Under the pieces are notes generated by a model that ran no database searches, was not told the DNA's origin, and saw nothing but the letters and a program-made list of their open reading frames with translations. Positions 8,161 to 15,054 of a stretch of DNA of 37,737 bases are shown piece by piece. This DNA is from Streptomyces sp. Ru73 (GTDB taxonomy: Bacteria; Actinomycetota; Actinomycetes; Streptomycetales; Streptomycetaceae). The stretch spans positions 1 through 37,737 of the forward strand of contig NZ_PQSQ01000080.1 in the NCBI RefSeq assembly GCF_002920575.1, read 5' to 3'. A program made the position numbers and the translations under genes. Position 1 is the stretch's first letter. Every line of letters begins with the position of its first letter.

Positions 8161-9045
8161 ATGCCCATCGACGCCGCCAAGGCCGTTGCCGCCGAGCCGC
8201 GCACCTCCGACCTCGCCTGGGACCACAAGGACGTGCAGCTCTACCACCTCGGCATCGGCGCGGGCGCCCCCACCGAGGAGCGGCCCGGCGCCGCCACCGA
8301 CCCCGACGAGCTGCGCTACACCCTGGAGAGCCGGCTGCACGTCCTGCCCAGCTTCGCCACCGTCGCGGGCGGTGGCATGGCCGTGGTCGGCGGGCTCTCG
8401 TCCCCCGGCATCGAGGTGGACCTCGCGGCCGTCCTGCACGGCGCCCAGAAGATCACCCTGCACCGGCCGATCCCCGTCAAGGGCGCGGCCCGCCAGACAT
8501 CGACCGTCCCCGCCGTCTACGACAAGGGCAAGGCCGCGGTCATCGTGCTGCGTTCGGAGACCGCCGACGAGGACGGGCCGCTGTGGACCAGCGACACCCA
8601 GATCTTCGTACGCGGCGAGGGCGGCTTCGGCGGCGAGCGCGGCCCGTCCACCCGCCTGGACCTGCCCGAGCGCGCGCCCGACCGTACGGTGACCCGGCTC
8701 ATCCGCGCCGACCAGGCGCTGCTGTACCGGCTCTCCGGCGACTGGAACCCGCTCCACGCCGACCCGGAGTTCGCCGCGCTCGCGGGCTTCGACAAGCCGA
8801 TCCTGCACGGCCTGTGCTCGTACGGAGTGACGCTGAAGGCGGTGGTGGACACGGTGCTGGACGGGGACGTCGGCCGGGTCCGCAGCTACGCCGCACGCTT
8901 CGCCGGCGTGGTCTTCCCCGGCGAGCCGCTGCGCATCCGTATGTGGCGGGACGCGCCCGGCCGAGGAAGCGTCCAGGTGTCGGTCACCGCACCGGAGCGC
9001 GACGACGCACCGGTACTCGCCGACACCGTGGTCGAGCACGTCTGA
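8161..9045 (+). CDS. MaoC-family enoyl-CoA hydratase (hydratase 2 type)
   Basis: This 294-residue protein is a double hot-dog (R)-specific hydratase. The hydratase 2 motif YRLSGDWNPLHADPEFA followed by PILHGLCSYG spans residues 189-222, with D194 and H199 as the expected catalytic pair. The N-terminal half is a degenerate hot-dog, as in eukaryotic MFE-2 hydratase 2. It hydrates trans-2-enoyl-CoA to (3R)-hydroxyacyl-CoA. ATG 8161 has AAGGAG nine bases upstream. It is the first gene after the KstR-like operator, followed by a zinc dehydrogenase and an SDR resembling the dehydrogenase half of MFE-2. The cluster can therefore supply split MFE-2 chemistry. Confidence 0.93.
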   Translation: MPIDAAKAVAAEPRTSDLAWDHKDVQLYHLGIGAGAPTEERPGAATDPDELRYTLESRLHVLPSFATVAGGGMAVVGGLSSPGIEVDLAAVLHGAQKITLHRPIPVKGAARQTSTVPAVYDKGKAAVIVLRSETADEDGPLWTSDTQIFVRGEGGFGGERGPSTRLDLPERAPDRTVTRLIRADQALLYRLSGDWNPLHADPEFAALAGFDKPILHGLCSYGVTLKAVVDTVLDGDVGRVRSYAARFAGVVFPGEPLRIRMWRDAPGRGSVQVSVTAPERDDAPVLADTVVEHV

Positions 9046-9158
9046 CCCGGCCGGGGCGGGCCGCCGCCTGCCCCGCGCCCCCGGAGGGCCGCCCGAAGCA
9101 CTCGCACCACTCTCACCACCCGCACCTTCCGTAGCGTCCGTACGCAGAGGAGCCGCAG

Positions 9159-10235
9159 ATGCGCGCAGCCGTACAGCACGAGACAGGGCAGGACAAGCTG
9201 GAGGTCCTCGACGACGTGGAGGCCGTCGGGTTCGGGCCGGGGAAGGTGCGGATACGGATCAGGGCCACCGGCCTGTGCCACTCCGACCTCTCCGCGATGA
9301 GCGGCGTGCTGCCGCAGCCCGCGCCGTTCGTCCCCGGACACGAGGGCGCGGGCGAGATCGTGGAGGTCGGGGACGGCGTCACCGGGCTCGCGCCGGGCGA
9401 CCGCGTCCTGATGTGCTGGCTGCCCGCGTGCGGCAGCTGTCCGTCCTGCCGGCGCGGCCAGACGCACCTGTGCCTGGCCGGCTTCATGAACGCCGGCACC
9501 CCCAACTTCAAGCGCCCCGGCGGGGACGTCTTCGGCTTCGCCGGCACCGGCACCTTCGCCGAGGAGGTCGTGGTCGCGGCGAACTGCGCGGTGCCGGTCC
9601 CCGACGACGTGCCGTACGACATCGCCGCGCTCATCGGGTGCGGCGTGACCACCGGCCTCGGGGCCGCGCTCAACACCGCACGGGTGGAGGCCGGTTCGTC
9701 GGTCGCGGTCATCGGGTGCGGCGGCGTGGGCATCTCCACGATCCAGGGCGCGCGGGCGAGCGGTGCCGCGCAGATCGTGGCCGTCGACCCGGTGGAGTCG
9801 CGCCGCGAGGCCGCGCTGCGCTTCGGGGCGACGGAGGCGGTCGCCCCGGACGGACTGGCCGACGCCAAGCAGCGGATCACCGCGGGCGAGGGCTTCGACT
9901 ACGTCTTCGAGGTCGTCGGCAAGTCCGCGACCGCCCGCACCGCCTACGAGACGACCCGGCGCGGCGGCACGCTGTGCATCGTGGGCGCGGGCGCCATGGA
10001 CGACTTCTTCCAGGTCAACATGTTCGAGCTGTTCTTCGACGAGAAGCGGATCCTGCCCTCGCTGTACGGGGGCGGGGACGTGGTCCGCTCCTACGAACGC
10101 GCCATCGCCCTGTGGCGGGCCGGCCGCATCGATCTGGAAAACCTCATCACCCACCGGGTGCCGCTCACCGGCATCAACGACGCACTGGAGCAGATGCGCA
10201 CCGGTACCGCGCTGCGTACCTGCATCGAACTGTGA
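9159..10235 (+). CDS. Zinc-dependent alcohol dehydrogenase (MDR superfamily)
   Basis: The 358-residue enzyme has catalytic zinc ligands C40 (GLCHSD), H61 (GHEGAG) and a Cys in LIGCGVTTG. The structural zinc site is the Cys-rich lobe CGSCPSCRRGQTHLC (Cys 91, 94, 97, 105). The NAD-binding motif is VIGCGGVGIS. It resembles class III-like actinobacterial alcohol/aldehyde dehydrogenases, including the NDMA-dependent and mycothiol-linked groups. The exact substrate is not readable. GAGGAG lies six bases before ATG 9159. It is 113 bases after the hydratase gene and 69 before the SDR gene, so cotranscription is likely. The product may oxidise an alcohol that feeds the beta-oxidation-like steps. Confidence 0.93.
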   Translation: MRAAVQHETGQDKLEVLDDVEAVGFGPGKVRIRIRATGLCHSDLSAMSGVLPQPAPFVPGHEGAGEIVEVGDGVTGLAPGDRVLMCWLPACGSCPSCRRGQTHLCLAGFMNAGTPNFKRPGGDVFGFAGTGTFAEEVVVAANCAVPVPDDVPYDIAALIGCGVTTGLGAALNTARVEAGSSVAVIGCGGVGISTIQGARASGAAQIVAVDPVESRREAALRFGATEAVAPDGLADAKQRITAGEGFDYVFEVVGKSATARTAYETTRRGGTLCIVGAGAMDDFFQVNMFELFFDEKRILPSLYGGGDVVRSYERAIALWRAGRIDLENLITHRVPLTGINDALEQMRTGTALRTCIEL

Positions 10236-10304
10236 GGCGCACGGCGCGGCACGAGAGCGCGGCGGACGCGGGGCAACGGGAGACACGGACAACGGGAGGC
10301 ACGG

Positions 10305-11240
10305 ATGGTGCTGCACGGTAGGACGGCCGTCGTCACCGGGGCGGGCCGCGGCCTGGGCCGGGCCGAGGCGCTCGAACTCGCCCGGCTCGGCGCCAACGTG
10401 GTCGTCAACGACTACGGGCAGCCGGGTCGGGACGGCTCCGGCGCGGCCTCCGCCGCGCCCGCCGAGGAGGTGGCCGCCGAGATCAGGGCGGCCGGCGGGC
10501 AGGCCACCGCGCACCTCGGGGACGTGGCCGACTTCGAGACGGCGCGCGGCCTCGTGGAGCTGGCCGTCGAGCGCTACGGAGCGCTGGACATCCTGGTCAA
10601 CAACGCGGGCATCCTGCGCGACCGGATGGTCTTCTCGATGACCGAGGAGGAGTGGGACGCGGTGATCCGCGTGCACCTCAAGGGCCACTTCAACACCACC
10701 CGGTTCGCCGCTGCCCACTGGCGCGAGCGTGCCAAGGCGGGCGGCGCCCCGGTGTACGGCCGGATCGTCAACACCTCCTCCGAGGCGTTCCTCGCCGGCT
10801 CCGCCGGACAGCCCAACTACGCGGCGGCCAAGGGCGGCATCGTGGGCCTGACCACCTCCACGGCGGTGGCGCTGGCCAAGTACGGCGTGACCGCCAACGC
10901 GATCTGCCCGCGGGCCCGCACCCGGATGACCGAGGACGTCTTCGCGGGCTTCGGGGAGCCGGGTGAGGGCGAGCTGGACCCGCTGGCGCCCGAGCACGTC
11001 GCGCCGCTGGTGGGCTATCTCGCCGGGCCCGCGGCCGGCCGGGTCAACGGGCAGGTCTTCGTGGTGCACGGCGGTATGGCCGCACTCCTCGAACGGCCCC
11101 GGGTGGCCGCGCAGTTCGACGCCGCCAAGGAGGTCTTCACGTACGAGGAGCTGGACGCGGCTTTGACGCCGTACTTCGGGGACCGCGCCCCGGAGGAGAA
11201 CTTCGCGGCGACGGAGGTGCTCGGCCTCAAGAAGCGCTGA
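10305..11240 (+). CDS. SDR-family 3-hydroxyacyl-CoA dehydrogenase-like protein (HSD17B4 type)
   Basis: This 311-residue short-chain dehydrogenase has TGAGRGLGRAEA near the N-terminus, NDYG, NNAGILRD, SSEAFLAGSAGQPNYAAAK with the catalytic Ser and Tyr/Lys, and a long C-terminal extension. The NDYG and NNAGILRDRMVFSM signatures are characteristic of the (3R)-hydroxyacyl-CoA dehydrogenase domain of peroxisomal MFE-2/HSD17B4. ATG 10305 has GGGAGG five bases upstream. The natural substrate would be the (3R)-hydroxyacyl-CoA made by the hydratase at 8161. Its 3' end is duplicated in a 24-bp repeat array. Confidence 0.92.
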   Translation: MVLHGRTAVVTGAGRGLGRAEALELARLGANVVVNDYGQPGRDGSGAASAAPAEEVAAEIRAAGGQATAHLGDVADFETARGLVELAVERYGALDILVNNAGILRDRMVFSMTEEEWDAVIRVHLKGHFNTTRFAAAHWRERAKAGGAPVYGRIVNTSSEAFLAGSAGQPNYAAAKGGIVGLTTSTAVALAKYGVTANAICPRARTRMTEDVFAGFGEPGEGELDPLAPEHVAPLVGYLAGPAAGRVNGQVFVVHGGMAALLERPRVAAQFDAAKEVFTYEELDAALTPYFGDRAPEENFAATEVLGLKKR

Positions 11241-11350
11241 CCGTGACCCTTGCAGAAGCGCTGACCGCCGGCCTTCGAGAGGCGCTGGCCGCGGGCCCTT
11301 GAGGAGCGCTGAGCGCTGCCTCTGATGAAGCGCTGACCGCGGCGCTTCGG
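11231..11350. repeat. 24-bp tandem repeat, five units, beginning in the SDR stop codon
   Basis: GAAGCGCTGA or a close variant recurs at 11231, 11255, 11279, 11303 and 11327, an exact period of 24. The first unit holds the last codons and the TGA of the SDR gene. The later units are decayed copies outside the gene. Confidence 0.9.
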
Positions 11351-11371
11351 GGCGGGCGCCCCGTGACGCAC

Positions 11372-11420
11372 GACGGCCGTGGCCGCCAGGGAGGTACCTC
11401 CCGTGGCGGCCACGGCCGTC
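11372..11420. terminator. Very strong bidirectional hairpin between converging genes
   Basis: A 17-bp perfect arm (11372-11388 with 11404-11420) encloses a second perfect palindrome, GGGAGGTACCTCCC, at 11389-11402, with one unpaired G. The whole element is therefore nearly one continuous stem. It sits between the plus-strand SDR operon and the minus-strand genes and can terminate both. There is no U-tract, which is usual for high-GC actinomycetes. Confidence 0.8.
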
Positions 11421-11441
11421 CCGGTACTGCCCGGCTCTCGC

Positions 11442-11606
11442 TCAGGCGTTCCGGGAGTCCGTGGGCCGGCGGTGCCGCCCGGCGCCGGACGCCGCCGCGT
11501 CCTCGCTCGCTGCCGGGCCGCGGTGCTTGCCGGAGCCTGCGGCCGGGGCGGCCTGGGCGGAACCCTGCGGGCGCGCCTCGGTCGTGTCGGTTCGGGCTTC
11601 GGACAT
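11442..11606 (-). CDS. Small hydrophilic protein, 54 residues, unknown function
   Basis: A short frame runs from ATG 11606 to TGA 11442. It encodes an Ala-, Gly- and Arg-rich, probably disordered peptide with two similar basic motifs, GKHRGP and GRHRRP. Support for a real gene: GGAG (ACGGAGTGA) lies eight bases before the ATG, third codon positions are strongly G/C, and the frame stops shortly before the long hairpin at 11372-11420. No membrane segment, signal peptide or cysteine is present. It lies 150 bases downstream of the long minus-strand gene and may be cotranscribed. I do not recognise the family. Confidence 0.6.
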   Translation of the reverse strand: MSEARTDTTEARPQGSAQAAPAAGSGKHRGPAASEDAAASGAGRHRRPTDSRNA

Positions 11607-11648
11607 GGAAAGTGTCACTCCGTCAGATCGCTTACAGGTGTACGCGTC

Positions 11649-11680
11649 GGGACCTCCCCGAGCTCCGCTGGGAGTACCCC
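11649..11680. repeat. REP-like Streptomyces intergenic inverted repeat
   Basis: CTCCC and GGGAG arms, bracketed by GGG and CCCC, surround an 11-base loop containing GAGCTC. This shape, read on the minus strand as GGGGTACTCCCAGC then GGAGCTCGGGGAGG, is familiar from many Streptomyces intergenic regions. The assignment rests on memory of that pattern. Confidence 0.5.
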
Positions 11681-11756
11681 AGGCAGCACCGTCGGTGGCC
11701 GGGTCAACCGGCTGCGTAGCCCCTTACGAAATTCTAACGGGGCGTGCTTTCCGGCT

Positions 11757-13169
11757 CTACCGGGCCTCCCGGGCCGCGAGCGGCGCCTCTTGCAGCGGTA
11801 CTGGCCTGCACGTTCGGGGATGCGGTTGATCGGCGTACGGTTCCCGCTCCGCCGGGTCCGGTTGTGCGGATGTTGTGCAGCCGTTCGGACGTCCCGCGAT
11901 GGAAGTGAGGATTCCGGAAGCGGGCGGCAGGGCGGCCGAGGTGTTCCAGGTGAACCGCCGCGGCCGTTGCGCATGCAATTCCGGCTGCTGCGCGCCGGCC
12001 GGTACGGGGAGCGCCGCCGATGCTGCCGCGGCATCCGGAGCGGCACCCTCCGGCTCCCACTCGACGACCGTCCGCGCGACGCCGCACGGGGTGGCGGGCG
12101 TCGCGTACGGCAGCCGCAGCTCGCCCTCCGCCGTCCAGTGGCCCGTACCGGCCAGCCAGCCCGCCGGTGCAGCCGGCCGCAGCAGTTTCCCGGCCGATGG
12201 CCGCCACACGGCCAGCCAGGTGCCGGCGGCCGCGTCCACCCGGAACGCCACCGCGCAGCTCTCCGGGGTCAGCGCCTGCCCCGGCTGCGCAGCGAACGGC
12301 GTCAGTGCGGCGTCCGCGGCGTGCAGCGCCTCGGGGAACCGCACCGGCAGCGTGCTGCCCAGTACGCCCCAGCCCATCCGGTCGTGGCCCGGCGCGTCCG
12401 ACCGCAGCAGCACCAGCCCGCTGTCGGGGTCGGCCAGCAGCAGCCGGTCGTTGCTCCGCTCGGTGATCTGGAGCAGCGGGCTGATCGTTCCTCCCCGGCC
12501 GAGGTCGACCACGACGGTCTTGGTCAGCCCGTCCAGCTCGCGGTCCAGGGCGAGCAGCCGGCCCGCGCGGTCCAGCCACGCCCCGCCGGTGCACCGGCCC
12601 GGCACCAGTGCGACCCGCTGCGGGCCGTCCGCGCCGCCGTGCAGCAGCCAGACCGCGGTGGCCCGGCGCGCCCCGTCGCCGCCGACCGGGGAGAGGGCGT
12701 ACGCCGACGTACCGCACGGGGCGGGCGGCAGCAGCGTCAGCCCCTCGGACTCCACGCTGCCCAACGGCAGTTCGCCGGTGCCGGGCCCGGTGGGGTAGAG
12801 GAGGGCGACCGTGCTGTGGCCGTCGGCGCGGCGCAGGATCAGCACCCGGCCGTCACCGAGCGGCAGCAGTTCGCTGTCGGGCCGCTCGGGGCGGCGGCCG
12901 GGGAGCGGCACCGCGTACGGCTCGCAGCCGTCCAGCGTCCAGCGCTCGGGGAAGCAGCCGCCGCCCGGCGCGGGGACGAGCCGCGCGGCGTACGAACCGT
13001 CGGCGGCGACCGTCAGCGGCGCGTGCCGCCCGGGCAGGCCGGTGAGGCCCTTGAGCGCGGGGAGGCCCGGCGGTCCGGCGGCCGCGGGCTCGGTGCCCCT
13101 CTCGGTGTGGCCTTCGGTTCCGACGCTGTTCCCCTTGGGTCTGACACTCTCGGCGGCACAGGCAGTCAT
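11757..13169 (-). CDS. Conserved-looking hypothetical protein, possibly beta-propeller-like
   Basis: The 470-residue product has no motif I can name. The middle 300 residues contain repeated short blocks in which hydrophobic strands alternate with Gly/Asp turns (GRVLILRRADG, TAVWLLHGGADG, RLLALDRELDG, RLLLADPDSGLVLLRSD, GTWLAVWRPSAGKLL). That pattern suggests a beta-propeller or WD/Kelch-like fold. The last 90 residues, rich in Pro and Arg, look disordered and may not be conserved. ATG 13169 is chosen because a near-perfect ribosome site, GGAGGTGA, lies seven bases upstream. An in-frame GTG 14 codons earlier lacks one. There is no signal peptide or membrane helix. It is divergent from the Nif3-like gene. 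Confidence 0.8.
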   Translation of the reverse strand: MTACAAESVRPKGNSVGTEGHTERGTEPAAAGPPGLPALKGLTGLPGRHAPLTVAADGSYAARLVPAPGGGCFPERWTLDGCEPYAVPLPGRRPERPDSELLPLGDGRVLILRRADGHSTVALLYPTGPGTGELPLGSVESEGLTLLPPAPCGTSAYALSPVGGDGARRATAVWLLHGGADGPQRVALVPGRCTGGAWLDRAGRLLALDRELDGLTKTVVVDLGRGGTISPLLQITERSNDRLLLADPDSGLVLLRSDAPGHDRMGWGVLGSTLPVRFPEALHAADAALTPFAAQPGQALTPESCAVAFRVDAAAGTWLAVWRPSAGKLLRPAAPAGWLAGTGHWTAEGELRLPYATPATPCGVARTVVEWEPEGAAPDAAAASAALPVPAGAQQPELHAQRPRRFTWNTSAALPPASGILTSIAGRPNGCTTSAQPDPAEREPYADQPHPRTCRPVPLQEAPLAAREAR

Positions 13170-13310
13170 GGAATGGTCACCTCCAGTCACGGTCGAAGCT
13201 AGTTTTCGCACTTCTTGCCGATCAACGAGTGATGGACCACTTCACGCGTATGAGTGGCGTGTGTCCGATTCGCCTGCGAACGGTGCGGCGGATGTGCCGC
13301 CCGGGCCGGA

Positions 13311-13350
13311 CGTGCCGGGGCGGCCGGCGCCCGCAGGCCGCCCCGGCACG
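13311..13350. promoter_or_regulatory. 15-bp perfect inverted repeat upstream of the Nif3-like gene
   Basis: CGTGCCGGGGCGGCC (13311-13325) and its exact complement (13336-13350) flank a 10-base loop, 68 bases before the GTG start. It lies in the 248-bp divergent gap 13170-13417, which holds no gene I can support. It could be a leader structure or a terminator for stray transcription. Confidence 0.6.
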
Positions 13351-13417
13351 GCGGGTCCGGTGCCGCCGACCGGCACGGCTGGGCGTCCGGCCATGCGTGG
13401 GAGGTAACCTTCCATCC

Positions 13418-14308
13418 GTGCCCGCACTGTCTGAAGTCCTCTCCGCCCTCGACGCCCTGTGGCCCGCCGAGCGGGCAGAGGCGTGGGACGCCGTCGGCAC
13501 CGTCTGCGGCGACCCCGAAGCCCCCGTGCAGCGGGTCCTCTTCGCCGTCGACCCCGTGCAGGAGATCGCCGACGAAGCCGTGCGGCTCGGCGCCGACCTG
13601 CTCGTCACCCACCACCCGCTGTACCTGCGGGGGACGACGACGGTCGCGGCGTCCACCTTCAAGGGCAAGGTCGTCCACACGCTGATCAAGAACGACATCG
13701 CCCTGCACGTCGCGCACACCAATGCGGACACCGCCGACCCCGGCGTCTCCGACGCCCTCGCCGGTGTCCTCGACCTGCGCGTGCTGCGCCCCCTCGTGCC
13801 GGACGCGAGCGACCCGGCGGGCCGCCGCGGCCTCGGCCGGGTCTGCGAGCTCGCCCACCCGATGCCCCTCGGCGACTTCGCCCGGTACGCCGCCGAGCGG
13901 CTGCCGGCCACCGCGCAGGGCATCCGCGTCGCCGGCGACCCGGAGCGCACCGTCCGCACGGTCGCGGTCTCCGGCGGCTCCGGCGACAGCCTCTTCGACG
14001 ACGTGCGCGCGGCGGGCGTGGACGCGTTCCTCACCGCCGACCTGCGCCACCACCCGGCCTCCGAGGCCACCCAGAAGAGCCCGCTCGGGCTGCTGGACGC
14101 CGCGCACTGGGCCACCGAGTGGCCCTGGTGCGAGCAGGCGGCCGCACAGCTCGACGAGATCTCCGACCGGCACGGCTGGGACCTCCGGGTCCATGTCTCG
14201 AAGACGGTCACCGATCCCTGGACCGCCCACGCGGCGTCCGCCACCGCCCTTCAGCAGAGCGCTTCGCGCGCTGTGCTCACTGACGAATCCACTGGAGCCC
14301 CCAACTGA
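13418..14308 (+). CDS. Nif3-like dinuclear metal centre protein (DUF34 family)
   Basis: The 296-residue product has the metal-binding motif VTHHPLYL (H65, H66), HTNADTADPGVSDALA with D104, and a C-terminal FLTADLRHHPASEA with further ligands. This is the standard Nif3/YbgI set. Members form hexameric rings with a two-metal site, and their molecular role is still debated. GTG 13418 is chosen because GGAGGTAA lies ten bases upstream. The frame runs further upstream, but that part is low-complexity. The gene is followed directly by the zinc-ribbon gene, whose CTG start overlaps its stop. Nif3, zinc ribbon and RNase H in this order is a familiar actinobacterial cluster. Confidence 0.92.
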   Translation: MPALSEVLSALDALWPAERAEAWDAVGTVCGDPEAPVQRVLFAVDPVQEIADEAVRLGADLLVTHHPLYLRGTTTVAASTFKGKVVHTLIKNDIALHVAHTNADTADPGVSDALAGVLDLRVLRPLVPDASDPAGRRGLGRVCELAHPMPLGDFARYAAERLPATAQGIRVAGDPERTVRTVAVSGGSGDSLFDDVRAAGVDAFLTADLRHHPASEATQKSPLGLLDAAHWATEWPWCEQAAAQLDEISDRHGWDLRVHVSKTVTDPWTAHAASATALQQSASRAVLTDESTGAPN

Positions 14309-15048
14309 ACGCCGCGCCCGCAGACCAGATCCGCCTCCTGGACGTCCAGTCCCTGGACCTCCGGCTCACCCAGCTCGCGCACCGCCGCAACAACCTCCCG
14401 GAGCTGGCCGAGCTGCAGACCCTGGAGGGCGACCTCACCCAGCAGCGCGACCTGCTCGTCGCCGCGCAGACCGAGGAGAGCGACACCGCCCGCGAGCAGA
14501 CCAAGGCCGAGCAGGACGTGGACCAGGTGCGCCAGCGCGCCGCCCGCGACCAGCAGCGGCTGGACTCCGGCGCGATCACCTCGCCAAAGGACCTGGAGAA
14601 CCTCCAGCGCGAGATCGCCTCGCTGGCCAAGCGCCAGGGCGACCTGGAAGAGGTCGTTCTGGAGGTCATGGAGCGCCGCGAGTCCGCGCAGGAGCGGGTC
14701 GCCGAGCTGACCGAGCGCGTGGAGGCCGTGCAGGCCAAGGTCGCCGACGCCGTCGCGCGCCGGGACGCCGCCTTCGCCGAGATCGACGCCGAGGTGGCCA
14801 CGGTCACCAAGGAGCGCGAGCTCACCGCCGCCGACATCCCGGCCGACCTGCTGAAGCTGTACGACCGGCTGCGCGAGAAGCAGGGCGGCGTCGGCGCGGC
14901 GCGGCTCTACCAGCGGCGCTGCGAGGGCTGCCGCCTGGAGCTGGACATCACCGAGCTGAACGACGTCCGGGCGGCCGCCGCCGACCAGGTCGTGCGCTGC
15001 GAGAACTGCAGCCGCATCCTGGTCCGCACGCCCGACTCCGGCCTGTAG
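14305..15048 (+). CDS. Coiled-coil protein with C4 zinc ribbon, apparent CTG start
   Basis: This 247-residue protein has a long N-terminal helical hairpin or coiled coil (about residues 10-190, heptad-like, rich in Glu, Arg, Gln and Ala). A C-terminal zinc ribbon with CEGC and CENC follows, in the CT398/zf-RING_7 family. The frame has a TGA at 14281 and no ATG, GTG or TTG before GTG 14518, which is codon 72 in the middle of the first helix. CTG 14305 (CTGA overlap with the Nif3 stop) has GGAG seven bases upstream and gives the expected full-length N-terminus NAAPADQIRLLDVQ. I therefore infer a CTG start. Function is unknown. The family has been linked to nucleic acid-related processes only loosely. 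Confidence 0.88.
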   Translation: MNAAPADQIRLLDVQSLDLRLTQLAHRRNNLPELAELQTLEGDLTQQRDLLVAAQTEESDTAREQTKAEQDVDQVRQRAARDQQRLDSGAITSPKDLENLQREIASLAKRQGDLEEVVLEVMERRESAQERVAELTERVEAVQAKVADAVARRDAAFAEIDAEVATVTKERELTAADIPADLLKLYDRLREKQGGVGAARLYQRRCEGCRLELDITELNDVRAAAADQVVRCENCSRILVRTPDSGL

Positions 15049-15054
15049 GCCGCC

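Noticed and set aside
11461..11829. Plus-strand frame of 122 codons between the converging genes
   Set aside because: It lies opposite the better supported 54-residue gene and the REP-like repeat. It has no ribosome site and low-complexity composition.
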